From: Kitasatospora viridis
Lineage (GTDB): Bacteria > Actinomycetota > Actinomycetes > Streptomycetales > Streptomycetaceae
Length of the DNA: 64,000 nt
Assembly (NCBI RefSeq): GCF_007829815.1
Contig: NZ_VIWT01000001.1
Coordinates: 5,791,001-5,855,000 of the forward strand
Direction of reading: 5' to 3'
Shown: piece by piece, positions 33,677 through 42,477 of the stretch
How the letters are laid out: each line of letters starts with the position of its first letter
Numbering within the stretch: position 1 is the first letter of the stretch
Translations under genes and position numbers: made by a program
Notes under the pieces: generated by a model
What the model saw: the letters and a program-made list of their open reading frames with translations, nothing else
Told to the model about the DNA's origin: nothing
Database searches by the model: none

Positions 33677-34702
33677 TCAGATGACGGTCTCGGCCTCGGC
33701 ATAGCGGTCGGCCGGCACCGTCTTCAGGTCGGCCACCGCCTCGCCCAGCGGAACCAGGTTGATCTGGGTGCCCTGCAGCGCGGTGATGTGCCCGAACGCA
33801 CCCTTGTGCGCGGCCTCCACGGCGTGCCAGCCGAACCGGGTGGCCAGCACCCGGTCGTAGGCGGTCGGGGTGCCGCCGCGCTGGGTGTGGCCGAGGATCA
33901 CCGGGCGGGCCTCCTTGCCGAGCCGGTGCTCCAGCTCGCCGGAGAGCGTGGTGGCGATCCCGGCGAACCGCTCGTGGCCGTAGATGTCCCGGGTGCCCTC
34001 CTCCCAGCGCATGGTGCCGGGCTCCGGCTTGGCACCCTCGGCGCAGACCACGATGGCGAACTTCTTCCCGCGCTCGAACCGCTCGCGGACCACCTCGGTG
34101 AGCTTGTCGATGTGGAACGGGCGCTCCGGCACCACGATGGCGTGCGCACCGGCCGCCATGCCCGCGTTGAGTGCGATCCAGCCGGTGTGCCGGCCCATCA
34201 CCTCGACGACCATCACCCGCTGGTGCGACTCGGCGGTGGTCTTCAGCCGGTCCAGCGCCTCGGTGGCCACCGAGACCGCGGTGTCGAAGCCGAAGGTCAC
34301 GTCGGTGCAGGCGATGTCGTTGTCGATGGTCTTCGGCACGCCGACCACCGGCAGGCCGGCGTCGCTCATCAGCTTGGCCGCCTTGAGGGTGCCCTCGCCG
34401 CCGATCGGGATCACCGCGTCGATGCCGAGCTCGGCGCAGTACCGCCGGGCCTTCTCCACCCCGTCCCGCAGATGGCTCGGCTGCACCCGGGAGGAGCCCA
34501 GGATCGTGCCGCCCTGGGCCAGGATGCCGCTGACCGAGTCGAGCGTCAGCGGCCGGTGGACGCCTTCGAGCAGGCCGCGCCAGCCGTCCTGGAAACCGAT
34601 GATCTCGTCGCCGTGGTCGACCACCCCCCGGTGGACCACGGAGCGGATGACTGCGTTCAGACCGGGGCAGTCGCCGCCGCTGGTCAGCACACCAATTCGC
34701 AT
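33677..34702 (-). CDS. pfkA: 6-phosphofructokinase, ATP-dependent actinobacterial type
   Basis: This 341-aa glycolytic enzyme phosphorylates fructose 6-phosphate. Phosphate-donor site: GGEGTLKAAK with Gly104, which favours ATP. The catalytic loop is GVPKTIDNDI with Lys124, the Gly104/Lys124 pair known for ATP-using actinobacterial group III enzymes. Substrate residues are in VEVMGRHTGW and LGHTQRGGTPT. The start ATG has AGGGGAG upstream. Streptomyces usually carry two or three PfkA copies; which one this is cannot be told. Confidence 0.95.
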   Translation of the reverse strand: MRIGVLTSGGDCPGLNAVIRSVVHRGVVDHGDEIIGFQDGWRGLLEGVHRPLTLDSVSGILAQGGTILGSSRVQPSHLRDGVEKARRYCAELGIDAVIPIGGEGTLKAAKLMSDAGLPVVGVPKTIDNDIACTDVTFGFDTAVSVATEALDRLKTTAESHQRVMVVEVMGRHTGWIALNAGMAAGAHAIVVPERPFHIDKLTEVVRERFERGKKFAIVVCAEGAKPEPGTMRWEEGTRDIYGHERFAGIATTLSGELEHRLGKEARPVILGHTQRGGTPTAYDRVLATRFGWHAVEAAHKGAFGHITALQGTQINLVPLGEAVADLKTVPADRYAEAETVI

Positions 34703-35068
34703 TGTTCTTGCAACTCCCCTGGGGGCACCGCCCAGCCGTCAGGCTGGGGGATTAACCGGCGGCCGGGACTACCACCTTGGAAAGGGCGGGGTCAGAATCG
34801 GACATTTCACGCCGAACTGATCATAGCGGCCCCCACCTCCGGCCAGGCGAGGGCAGGCACGGGGGCGGCGTCGTCGGCGCGCCCGCGCGATGGTGCTGCC
34901 GGTTGCCGAGGAGGGTTGCATCCGACGGTGCTCATTCTCTTACTTTCGCGGGGGTACCGTTCCCGGCGCCGGATGCTGGACATCCGGACGCCGGAGAACG
35001 TTCACCTCGCCCGGGCCGAGGCCGCCCGGTTCACGCGGCTGGGCCCGCTCCGCACGGCTGGGCCCGGC
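34703..35068. other. 366-bp intergenic region between pfkA and gatD
   Basis: No gene is supported. Near the pfkA start is a small hairpin CCCAGCC-GTCA-GGCTGGG (34731-34748) that would sit in the pfkA 5' leader. Around 34970-35000 the sequence is less GC-rich. Close to the gatD 3' end, a 10-12 bp direct repeat (CGGCTGGGCCC at 35037 and 35057) may contribute to termination of the murT-gatD transcript. Confidence 0.5.
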
Positions 35069-36238
35069 TCACGCACCCTGGGCGGCGGAGATCCGCTCGG
35101 CGCGCAGCGCGTCGTACCAGGTGGTGTCGGCCGGCGGCAGCGCGTTGACGTCCAGCGCCAGCTTGATCAGCAGGTCCGCCACCGCGGGGTTGCGGGCCAT
35201 CACCGGGCCGTGCAGGTAGGTGCCGAAGACGGTGTCCCGCCACGCGCCCTCGGTCCCGTTGCCGTCGCCGTTGCCGCCGCCCACGGTGACCTGGGCCAGC
35301 GGCGCCACCCCCTGCCCGAGGTGGGTCACGCCCTGGTGGTTCTCGAACCCGGTCAGGGTCGGCAGGCCCAGCCGGGAGTCCGGCTCGGCCAGCACGTCGC
35401 CGACGCTGCGGGCGCCCTCGCCGCGGGTGGACCAGACGTCCAGCAGGCCCAGGCCCGGCTCGCGCTCGCCCAGGTCGTTGATGAACTCGTGGCCGAGGAT
35501 CTGGTAGCCCGCGCAGACCGAGAAGACGATTGCGCCGTTGTCCACCGCGCGCGGCAGGCCCGCGTCGGCCCGCAGCCGCTCGGCCGCCAGCCGCTGCGGC
35601 CGGTCCTCGCCGCCGCCGATCAGGTAGATGTCGCCACTGGTCGGGATCGGCTGGTCGGAGCGGACGTCGATGCGCTGCACGTTCAGGCCGCGCTGGCGGG
35701 CCCGGCGCTCGACGACCAGCGCGTTGCCGCGGTCGCCGTAGGTGCTGAGCAGGTCAGGGTAGACCCAGACCAGCCGCAGGCTGCTGTCGCTCATCCGAGA
35801 AGGCCTTCCATAGTGCTGCTGCTGTGGCTGCGCGGGCGGCGGCGGAGCCTGCTGCGCCTGGTAGCCGGGGTGCTGCTGACCGCCCTGCTGCTGCGGGTGC
35901 TGGGGCGGTTGGGGTGCCTGGGGTGCTTGGGGCTGCTGCGCCGGGTAGCCGGGCGGCCGGCCGTAGTCGGGGTGGCCCTGCGGACCGCCCTGCTGGCCCG
36001 GGTGACCGGGCTGGCCGGGGTAGCCCTGGCCCGGCTGCTGCTGCGGAGGCTGTTGGGGCTGTTGGGGCTGCTGCGGCGGTTGGGGCTGCGCGGGCTGGCC
36101 GCCGTAGGGCTGCGCCGGGTAGCCCTGCGGCGGCGCGCCGTACCCGCCCTGCTGGCCGGGGTGTCCGGGCTGGCCGGGCTGGCCGGGCTGCCCGCCGTAG
36201 CCGGGCTGCGGGGCGCCGTATCCGGGAGGAGTGCTCAT
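35069..36238 (-). CDS. gatD: Lipid II isoglutaminyl synthase glutaminase subunit GatD with Pro/Gly/Gln-rich extension
   Basis: This class-I glutamine amidotransferase provides ammonia to MurT for amidating D-Glu in lipid II. The catalytic domain (last 241 aa) has nucleophile Cys in FSVCAGYQILGHEF and the partner His in TYLHGPVMARNP. The start at 36238 overlaps the murT stop as ATGA, giving 389 aa in total. The first 148 residues are low-complexity (PGQPGQPGHPGQQGG, QPQQPQQPPQQ). An internal ATG at 35794 with GGAAGG farther upstream would give the usual ~241-aa form, so both forms may exist. The tail is absent from typical GatD and could tether the enzyme to the divisome or elongation complex; that is inference. 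Confidence 0.88.
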   Translation of the reverse strand: MSTPPGYGAPQPGYGGQPGQPGQPGHPGQQGGYGAPPQGYPAQPYGGQPAQPQPPQQPQQPQQPPQQQPGQGYPGQPGHPGQQGGPQGHPDYGRPPGYPAQQPQAPQAPQPPQHPQQQGGQQHPGYQAQQAPPPPAQPQQQHYGRPSRMSDSSLRLVWVYPDLLSTYGDRGNALVVERRARQRGLNVQRIDVRSDQPIPTSGDIYLIGGGEDRPQRLAAERLRADAGLPRAVDNGAIVFSVCAGYQILGHEFINDLGEREPGLGLLDVWSTRGEGARSVGDVLAEPDSRLGLPTLTGFENHQGVTHLGQGVAPLAQVTVGGGNGDGNGTEGAWRDTVFGTYLHGPVMARNPAVADLLIKLALDVNALPPADTTWYDALRAERISAAQGA

Positions 36239-37506
36239 CCTGCCGCCACCGCCTTGCGCAGCTGCTGGAACGCCGTGTAGTTGGCGATCGCCTCGATCCG
36301 ACCGGCGGGCGCCAGCCGGACCGCGTCCGCGACCGAGTCGACCACCTGGAACTGCAGGCCGGCCACCTCCAGCCGGACCGCCAGGTCGAGCTTGCGCTGG
36401 CCCATCACGAAGATCGGGTGGCCGTGCAGCCGTTCGTAGTCCACGTCCCAGAGCCAGGAGGTGTCGGTGCCGTCCGCGTCCAGCGCGTTCACCGCCAGGA
36501 TCACCGGCGCCGGCGGGCCGTCGATCAGCGAGAAGGTCTCCAGCCAGCCGGCCGGGTTCTTGGCCAGCAGCAGCCGCACGTCGCGGCCCTGGAAGTTCAC
36601 CACGTCGTAGCGGCCGGCCACCGCGGCGACCGACTGCATCCGCTCCAGCGCGGTCTGCGGCGGCACGCCGAACACGGCGGCCACGGCGGCCGAGCTGGTC
36701 GCGTTGGCCAGGTTGGCCCGGCCCGGCAGCTGGAGCTTGATCGGCCAGGCGGAGCCGTTGGGGTCGATCACGTGCTGGCCCTGGAGCGCCCAGTGCGGCT
36801 GCGGGCGGCGGAAGCCGCACTCCCCGCAGAACCAGTCGTCGCCCGGGCGCTGCATCACGCCGCCGCAGGACGGGCAGGACCAGGCGTCCTCCTTCCACGC
36901 CTGACCGGCGGCCACCCAGACCACCCGGCGGCAGGAGGAGGCGGCCCAGGTCACCAGCGGGTCGTCGGCGTTGGCGATGATCACCGCCTCGGTGTGCTGC
37001 AGGCCCTCGCGCCAGCGCTCGGCCAGCATCCGGGTCTCGGCGGCCCGGTCCAGCTGGTCGCGCGAGAGGTTCAGCAGCGCTATGGCCTTCGGGGCGGTGT
37101 CCCGGGCCACGCCGGCCAGGTACTTCTCGTCCACCTCGATCACGCCGTAGCGGGCGTCCGAGCCGCCGGCCAGCGCCGAGGTGATGCCGGCCGGCATGTT
37201 GGCGCCCAGCGCGTTGGAGACCACGGGGCCGGCGGCGCGCAGCGCCTCGGCGATCAGCCGGGTGGTGGTCGTCTTGCCGTTGGTCGCCGAGACCAGCACC
37301 ACGTCCAGGTGCTCGGCGAGCCGCGCGAGCAGATCGGGATCGAGCTTCAGGGCGACCTTGCCGCCGATCACCGAGCCGCTGCCACGGCCGACCGACCGGG
37401 ACGCCGCGGCGGCCATCTTCCCCGCGGTGACGGCGAGCTTGGAGCGGGCGGGCAGTGAGGAGTCGCGCGCGCCGGTGGCCGCGGCCTCCGATCCGGTGCC
37501 TGACAT
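36235..37506 (-). CDS. murT: Lipid II isoglutaminyl synthase subunit MurT
   Basis: This 423-aa Mur-ligase-like ATPase amidates the gamma-D-Glu of lipid II together with GatD. The P-loop is VSATNGKTTTTR (about 72-83). A Cys4 zinc ribbon is inserted in the middle domain (CPSCGG then FCGECGF), as in MurT. The C-terminal DUF1727 region runs to the stop. It is the first gene of the murT-gatD operon, with a 4-bp overlap. The ATG at 37506 opens an alanine-rich tail before the fold. Confidence 0.95.
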   Translation of the reverse strand: MSGTGSEAAATGARDSSLPARSKLAVTAGKMAAAASRSVGRGSGSVIGGKVALKLDPDLLARLAEHLDVVLVSATNGKTTTTRLIAEALRAAGPVVSNALGANMPAGITSALAGGSDARYGVIEVDEKYLAGVARDTAPKAIALLNLSRDQLDRAAETRMLAERWREGLQHTEAVIIANADDPLVTWAASSCRRVVWVAAGQAWKEDAWSCPSCGGVMQRPGDDWFCGECGFRRPQPHWALQGQHVIDPNGSAWPIKLQLPGRANLANATSSAAVAAVFGVPPQTALERMQSVAAVAGRYDVVNFQGRDVRLLLAKNPAGWLETFSLIDGPPAPVILAVNALDADGTDTSWLWDVDYERLHGHPIFVMGQRKLDLAVRLEVAGLQFQVVDSVADAVRLAPAGRIEAIANYTAFQQLRKAVAAG

Positions 37507-37687
37507 GCTCAGGGGTTCCTCCTCTGACTGACGACCTCCCGCCGACCGCCGGTCAGGTGCTGACCGGTGCCGTCGGGCGGGTTAGACCGAGCCAGCCTAA
37601 CGGCTCATCGGGACGGATCCGAGTCGCGGCCCCCGGTCGTGACTGCTCAGCGCGCTGATGGAGGCTCGAACCCGGCGCGCCCTGCGG

Positions 37688-39100
37688 TCAGGGGCGCCCG
37701 GGCCGGGTGGTCCACGGGCTGGGCAGCTGCTCGGCCGCGCCGGACAGGTGGGCGGTGATCACCAGGGTGCCGTCCTCCACCTGGTAGTCCAGCGGGATCT
37801 CCAGCCGCTGCATCGCACCGATCAGCGCGGTGTTGCCGGCCTGGGTGACTGCGTAGACGGTGGCCACCCCGGCCCGGGCGGCCAGCGCGGCCATCCGGCG
37901 CAGCAGGTCCAGGCCCAGGCCGTGCCGCTGCCAGGCGTCCTCGACCAGCACGGCCAGCTCGGCGCTGTCGTCGTCCCAGAGCAGGTGGGCCAGCGCGACG
38001 ATGTCGCCGTCCCGGGTGTGCACGGCCAGGGTCTGGCCGTGCCGGGGGTCCAGCAGGTGGTCCACGTAGCGGTCGGCGTCCGCCACCGGGCCGTGGTAGC
38101 GGCGGCGCAGCGTCTCGGTGGAGCAGCGCCGGTGCATGGCCAGCGCCGCCGCCCGGTCCTGCGGGTCGGCCCGGCGGACCGTCAGGTCGCCGCCCAGCTC
38201 GTCCCGCACCGGCACCCGCAGCCGGGCCGCCACCTTGGGCACCCGGGGGCCGAGCACCGCGTCGAGCTCGACCAGCGCCTTGGCCCGGGCGAACTCGGTG
38301 GGGGTGAACGGCAGGTGCGGGCGGGAGAGCTCGATCACTCCGCCGCCGGGGGCGGCCAGCCGCATCAGGTGCCCGTCCAGGCTGGGCACCGGGCTCCCGG
38401 CCGGGTCGGCCGGGCGGGGGAACTGCCGCACGGTGAGCCGGCCGAAGAGCTGACGCAGCGCCACCGGCAGCTCGGCGGCGTCCAGCGCGGTGCGGGTGGC
38501 CAGGCCGAGCACGTGGGTGGGCGCGTCCACCAGGTCGTGCGCGTCGGCCGGGTCGGTCCAGATCTCCCGGCCGCCGGCCGCGGCGACCGCCTCGGTCAGC
38601 GCGGCCCGGGGCAGGTCGGCCGGGGCCCGCAGCAGGAACTCGTCCACGGTGGCGTCCGGCAGCGGGTGGGTCTGCAAGGAGAGGATGCTGACCCGCTGGG
38701 CGGCCAGTGCCGTGCAGATCGAGGCCAGGCTGCCGGGTGCGTCGCAGACGGTGCTGCGCAGTCGCCAGAGCCTGGTCCGCTCCGCCGGTTCGCCGACCGG
38801 TGGGGCGTCCGGCGGCGGCGGTGCGTGCGGATGGCGGTGCGCCCACCAGGCGTGGAACACCGCCGTGGCGAGCAGTGCGAGCGCCGCGACGACCAGCAGC
38901 AGCGGCCCGTCGTGGCCGTGCACCACGATGTTGGCGATCAGGTCGGCGGTGGCCACGGCGGTGAAGGCGGCGGCCAGCTCGACGGCGCTGCGGCGCCAGC
39001 CGTCCCGGCGGGCCCGGCGCCGCCAGGAGCGGGAGCGGGCCTCCTGGGCGACCGTGGCGGTGGGTTCGGGCTGGGCGGCGGCGAAGGAGGATTCACTCAT
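37688..39100 (-). CDS. Membrane protein with ACT-like and GNAT domains
   Basis: This 470-aa protein has a basic N-terminal segment, then two membrane helices (about 40-85: AVELAAAFTAVATADLIA and LLLVVAALALLATAVFHAWW). An ACT-like region (LRSTVCDAPGSLASICTALAAQRVSILSLQ) follows, then a C-terminal GNAT domain with VEDAWQRHGLGLDLLRRMAAL. ACT domains usually bind amino acids, so ligand-gated acetylation at the membrane is a reasonable but untested idea. It is monocistronic; a 14-bp palindrome lies 25 bp upstream of the ATG. Confidence 0.82.
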   Translation of the reverse strand: MSESSFAAAQPEPTATVAQEARSRSWRRRARRDGWRRSAVELAAAFTAVATADLIANIVVHGHDGPLLLVVAALALLATAVFHAWWAHRHPHAPPPPDAPPVGEPAERTRLWRLRSTVCDAPGSLASICTALAAQRVSILSLQTHPLPDATVDEFLLRAPADLPRAALTEAVAAAGGREIWTDPADAHDLVDAPTHVLGLATRTALDAAELPVALRQLFGRLTVRQFPRPADPAGSPVPSLDGHLMRLAAPGGGVIELSRPHLPFTPTEFARAKALVELDAVLGPRVPKVAARLRVPVRDELGGDLTVRRADPQDRAAALAMHRRCSTETLRRRYHGPVADADRYVDHLLDPRHGQTLAVHTRDGDIVALAHLLWDDDSAELAVLVEDAWQRHGLGLDLLRRMAALAARAGVATVYAVTQAGNTALIGAMQRLEIPLDYQVEDGTLVITAHLSGAAEQLPSPWTTRPGRP

Positions 39101-39101
39101 G

Positions 39102-39138
39102 ACACCACCATGACTCAGTGGTGTTTCGTGATCACGAA
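39102..39138. promoter_or_regulatory. Hairpin and perfect palindrome upstream of ACT-GNAT gene
   Basis: The perfect 14-bp palindrome TTCGTGATCACGAA (39125-39138) adjoins a 7-bp stem ACACCAC/GTGGTGT (39102-39108 and 39118-39124). Both lie just upstream of the minus-strand start at 39100, where an operator would be expected. The protein that binds is unknown. Confidence 0.5.
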
Positions 39139-39192
39139 TCCGTCATGACCGCGCGGTAAATCTCTTTCGAGGACGATCGGCCGACGCCGGTG

Positions 39193-40647
39193 TTACTGAC
39201 GGGTCATCAGCTCGGCGGTGGCGGACCGGACTTCGTCCAGCAGGACGGCCAGGTCGGCCTCGGTGGTGGCCGCGTTCAGCAGGCAGGCCCGCACCGCCTC
39301 GCGCCCGCCGAGCACCGTGCCGGTAACAAAGGCCTCGCCACGGCGCTGCACCGCGAGCGGCAGCGCCCGGTTGAGCGCGTTCAGCTGCGACTCGTTCAGC
39401 TGGTGCTCGGCCAGGCCGGCCGGCCGGGACCGGAAGGCGACGATCGAGGTCTCCACCGGCGCCAGCAGCTCCAGCTGCGGATCGGCCGCGACCAGCTCGC
39501 CGAGCCGCCGGGCCAGCCGGGTGCAGTGCGCGATGTCGGCGGCGATGCCGTCCCGCCCCCGGTGCGCGATGGTGGCCCACACCTTGAGCGAGCGGAACGG
39601 GCGGGTCTGCTCGGTGCCGTACTCGGAGAACCAGCCGAGCCCGCCCGCCTCCTCGTCGCGCAGGTAGGAGGGCACCAGGCTGAAGGTGTCGCGCAGCTGG
39701 GCCGGGTCGCGGACCAGCGCGCAGCCGCAGTCCACCGGCACGCCCAGCCACTTGTGCGGGTCCAGGGCCAGCGAGTCGGCCCGGTCCAGCCCGGCGTAGC
39801 GGTGCGCGATCTCGGGGTCGAGCACGCCGAAGGCGCCGTACGCCCCGTCGACGTGCAGCCACAGGCCCTCCTGCTCGGCCACCTCGGCGATCGGCTCGAA
39901 GGCGTCCACCGCGCCGGTGTTCACGGTGCCGGCCGAGGCCACCACCAGGAACGGCAGCCGGCCGGCGGCCCGGTCGGCGGCGATCTCGGAGCGCAGCGCC
40001 GCCGGGTCCATCCGGCCCTCGGCGTCCGCGGCCACGGCCCGCAGCTGACGGCTGCCCAGGCCCAGCAGCTCGGCCGCCTTGCGCACGCAGGAGTGGGTCT
40101 CGCCGGTCAGGTAGCCGACCAGCGGCGGCATTGCGGCCAGCCCGTCGGCCCGCACGTCCCAGCCGGCCCGCTCGGCGGCCCGGGAGCGGGCGGCGGCCAG
40201 GCAGACGATGGTGGCCATCGAGGTGCCGGAGGTGAGCAGGCCGGCGCCGGGGGCGTGCGGGAAGCCGACCAGTTCGGCGATCCAGCGCACCACCGCGCGC
40301 TCCAGGTGCACGTCGGCGTGGTCGCCGCCGGCCGAGCTGGGGTTCATCGCGGCGGCGGCCAGGGTGGCGAGCACTCCGGCGGGGGCGGGCGCGGAGTTCA
40401 CCCAGCCGAAGAACCTGGGGTGCCCGTTGCCCATCGGCGACGGCATGATCCGCCCGGCCATCTCGGTGAGCAGCTCGTCGAGCTCCCGGCCGGTGCCCGG
40501 CAGCGGCAGGTCCAGCAGCGCCTGCCGGGCGGCCGGGTCCATCGGCTGCCAGACCGGACTGCCGGCCACCCCCGCCAGGTAGTCGGAGACCAGCTCGGCG
40601 GTGGCGTGGGCGGCTTCACGGAAGCTCGGACCGGATGCGTCGGACAT
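39193..40647 (-). CDS. PLP-dependent group II amino acid decarboxylase
   Basis: This 484-aa aromatic-amino-acid/glutamate-decarboxylase-like enzyme has the PLP lysine in LALDPHKWLGVPVDCG and the cofactor-stacking motif near LLTSGTSMATIVCLAAAR. The Asp for the pyridinium nitrogen is in LHVDGAYGAFG. Substrates in this family include tyrosine, tryptophan, DOPA and related amino acids. No transporter or oxidase is adjacent, so the amine product and its use are unknown. ATG at 40647; the stop is 32 bp from the next gene. Confidence 0.9.
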   Translation of the reverse strand: MSDASGPSFREAAHATAELVSDYLAGVAGSPVWQPMDPAARQALLDLPLPGTGRELDELLTEMAGRIMPSPMGNGHPRFFGWVNSAPAPAGVLATLAAAAMNPSSAGGDHADVHLERAVVRWIAELVGFPHAPGAGLLTSGTSMATIVCLAAARSRAAERAGWDVRADGLAAMPPLVGYLTGETHSCVRKAAELLGLGSRQLRAVAADAEGRMDPAALRSEIAADRAAGRLPFLVVASAGTVNTGAVDAFEPIAEVAEQEGLWLHVDGAYGAFGVLDPEIAHRYAGLDRADSLALDPHKWLGVPVDCGCALVRDPAQLRDTFSLVPSYLRDEEAGGLGWFSEYGTEQTRPFRSLKVWATIAHRGRDGIAADIAHCTRLARRLGELVAADPQLELLAPVETSIVAFRSRPAGLAEHQLNESQLNALNRALPLAVQRRGEAFVTGTVLGGREAVRACLLNAATTEADLAVLLDEVRSATAELMTRQ

Positions 40648-40680
40648 GCCGACGATCGTACGAGCTCAGTCCAGCCGGCC

Positions 40681-41781
40681 TTAATCCAAGGAGCCGGAGA
40701 GGTGGGCCGAGGCGCGGCAGTCCCGGGCGATCTCCTGGTCGGTCAGCTTGGCGCAGAGCCGGCCGGCCGCGCCCGGGTCGGTGTAGTTGACGGTGTAGTA
40801 GCTGACGATCCCGTCGGTGCAGGCCTTGCGCTGCCAGTCGTCGGCCGCCGTCGCGCACTGCTGGCCGACCCAGTCCTCGCGGTCCAGGTTGTACTTCATC
40901 AGCCGCGAGCCGACGCCCCGGCTGCAGTCGTTGGCCCCGCCGCTGGCCTGCGCGTTCAGGCACCACTTGAGCGCCTGGGCGTAGATCTCCGGGTGGTTCG
41001 GGTAGTCGTGCGAGGAGAGGTAGAACGTCGGCGCGTAGAAGAAGCAGGCGGACTGGAAGAGCGCCGGCTGCTCCGGGCAGGGGTAGAGCGGCTCGGCGGC
41101 CAGCTTGTCGGCCGGCACCAGCGCCTTGGCCTTCTCGTCCTCCTCGTCCGGCCCGAAGAGCTGCATGAACAGGCCCTCCGAGCAGGTGATGATCCGGCTC
41201 TGGCTGCCGAACCGGCTGCACAGGTCGCGGGCCTTGGCCACGTCCTGGTTGGAGACGAACATCGTGCCGTGCCCCACCCCGTGCACGCACGGTCCGCTCA
41301 TCTGCGGCTGGCAGAGCTTCAGCAGGTCGCTGCCCGGGTCGCTGGAGGCCTCCAGCATCTCCTCGACCGCGCCGTGCAGGTAGCCGGCCGCGCAGGTGTC
41401 GTGCGGGAAGGAGAGCACCTTCTGGAAGTCGTGGTCGTAGCGCTTGACCGCCGCGTGGCCCAGCTCGTGCGCGATCGGGTGGCAGAACCGCACGGTGTAC
41501 GGCTTCGCCTTGGTGATCTTGTCCAGGTCGGCCAGCGCCACCCCGGGGTCGGTCGCCGCCATCTCGGCCATCAGCTTGTTGCGCAGCGTGCTGCGGGTCC
41601 ACACCGCCGGGTCGCCGGTGGGGGAGGCCGACCCGGCGGGGGCGGCCGGGCGCTTCCCGCCCGGCGCGACGGCCCGGGCGGCGGGCGCGGCCGCCGGCAC
41701 CCACTGGGTCACCGCGGCGGCGCCGAGCCCCAGGACGCCGAGCAGGGCGGCGGTCACGATCGCGAAGAGACGCGGGTGCAT
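40681..41781 (-). CDS. Unknown secreted or membrane-anchored Cys/His-rich protein with HELGH motif
   Basis: I do not recognise the family. The 366-aa protein begins with an uncleaved or cleavable hydrophobic segment (about 5-28), an Ala/Pro linker, then a cysteine-rich domain with about a dozen Cys. RFCHPIAHELGHA (98-110) contains HELGH, a formal HExxH zinc-protease motif. A second His cluster is CVHGVGHGTM (165-174) and a third YLHGAVEEM. It could be a zincin, or a Cys/His protein binding metal or heme. It follows the decarboxylase's start region but is separately transcribed in appearance. Confidence 0.7.
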   Translation of the reverse strand: MHPRLFAIVTAALLGVLGLGAAAVTQWVPAAAPAARAVAPGGKRPAAPAGSASPTGDPAVWTRSTLRNKLMAEMAATDPGVALADLDKITKAKPYTVRFCHPIAHELGHAAVKRYDHDFQKVLSFPHDTCAAGYLHGAVEEMLEASSDPGSDLLKLCQPQMSGPCVHGVGHGTMFVSNQDVAKARDLCSRFGSQSRIITCSEGLFMQLFGPDEEDEKAKALVPADKLAAEPLYPCPEQPALFQSACFFYAPTFYLSSHDYPNHPEIYAQALKWCLNAQASGGANDCSRGVGSRLMKYNLDREDWVGQQCATAADDWQRKACTDGIVSYYTVNYTDPGAAGRLCAKLTDQEIARDCRASAHLSGSLD

Positions 41782-41937
41782 GGCTGGTCGGCTCCCTTGC
41801 CGGTCGGCTGCGGACGGTTACCGGACCATCCTCGCCCGTGACCGCCGCCCGCTCCGCATCGGCTGAGCCATCCGGGCCGCGGCCATCGGTGTGGCACCAT
41901 TCCTGGGACCGCCTCCACCGCCTACGAGGAGCCCCGC

Positions 41938-42465
41938 ATGGCCGCCGACCTGCACTTCCGCCCCGCCACCGGTACCGACATACCCGCCCTGCTGGAGCTG
42001 GTCGAGTCGGCCTACCGGGGCGAGGCCAGCAAGGCCGGCTGGACCACCGAGGCCGACCTGCTGGACGGCCAGCGCACCGACCCCGAGTCGCTGGCCGCCA
42101 CCCTGGCCCAGCCGGAGACGGTGGTGCTGCTGGCCGAGCGGGACGGGCAGCTGCTCGCCTGCTGCACCGTGGAGCGCCGACTGCCCGGCGCCTACTTCGG
42201 CATGTTCTCGGTCCGCCCCTCGCTGCAGGGCGGCGGGGTCGGCCGGGCGGTGCTGGCCGAGGCCGAGCGCTGGGTGCGGGCCGAGTGGGCCGCCACCGAG
42301 CTGGAGATGACGGTGATCGTGCAGCGCGCGGAGCTGATCGCCTGGTACGAGCGGCGCGGCTTCCGGCGCACCGGCGAGCTCTCCCCGTTCCCGTACGGCG
42401 ACGACCGGTTCGGCAAGCCGAAGCGCCCCGACCTGGCCTTCGAGAAGCTGGTCAAGGCGCTCTGA
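41938..42465 (+). CDS. GNAT-family N-acetyltransferase
   Basis: This 175-aa single GNAT domain has FSVRPSLQGGGVGRAVLAEAERW (acetyl-CoA loop Q-G-G-G-V-G) and a C-terminal IAWYERRGFRRTGEL. ATG with GAGGAG upstream. Its 3' end converges with the phosphodiesterase gene with only 12 bp between stops. The substrate is unknown. Confidence 0.9.
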   Translation: MAADLHFRPATGTDIPALLELVESAYRGEASKAGWTTEADLLDGQRTDPESLAATLAQPETVVLLAERDGQLLACCTVERRLPGAYFGMFSVRPSLQGGGVGRAVLAEAERWVRAEWAATELEMTVIVQRAELIAWYERRGFRRTGELSPFPYGDDRFGKPKRPDLAFEKLVKAL

Positions 42466-42477
42466 GCGGACGGGCCG

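Noticed and set aside
37640..37680. Minus-strand GGGTTCGAGCCTCC resembling a tRNA T-arm
   Set aside because: The flanking bases cannot form the 5-bp T stem, and no anticodon or acceptor stem is found on either side.
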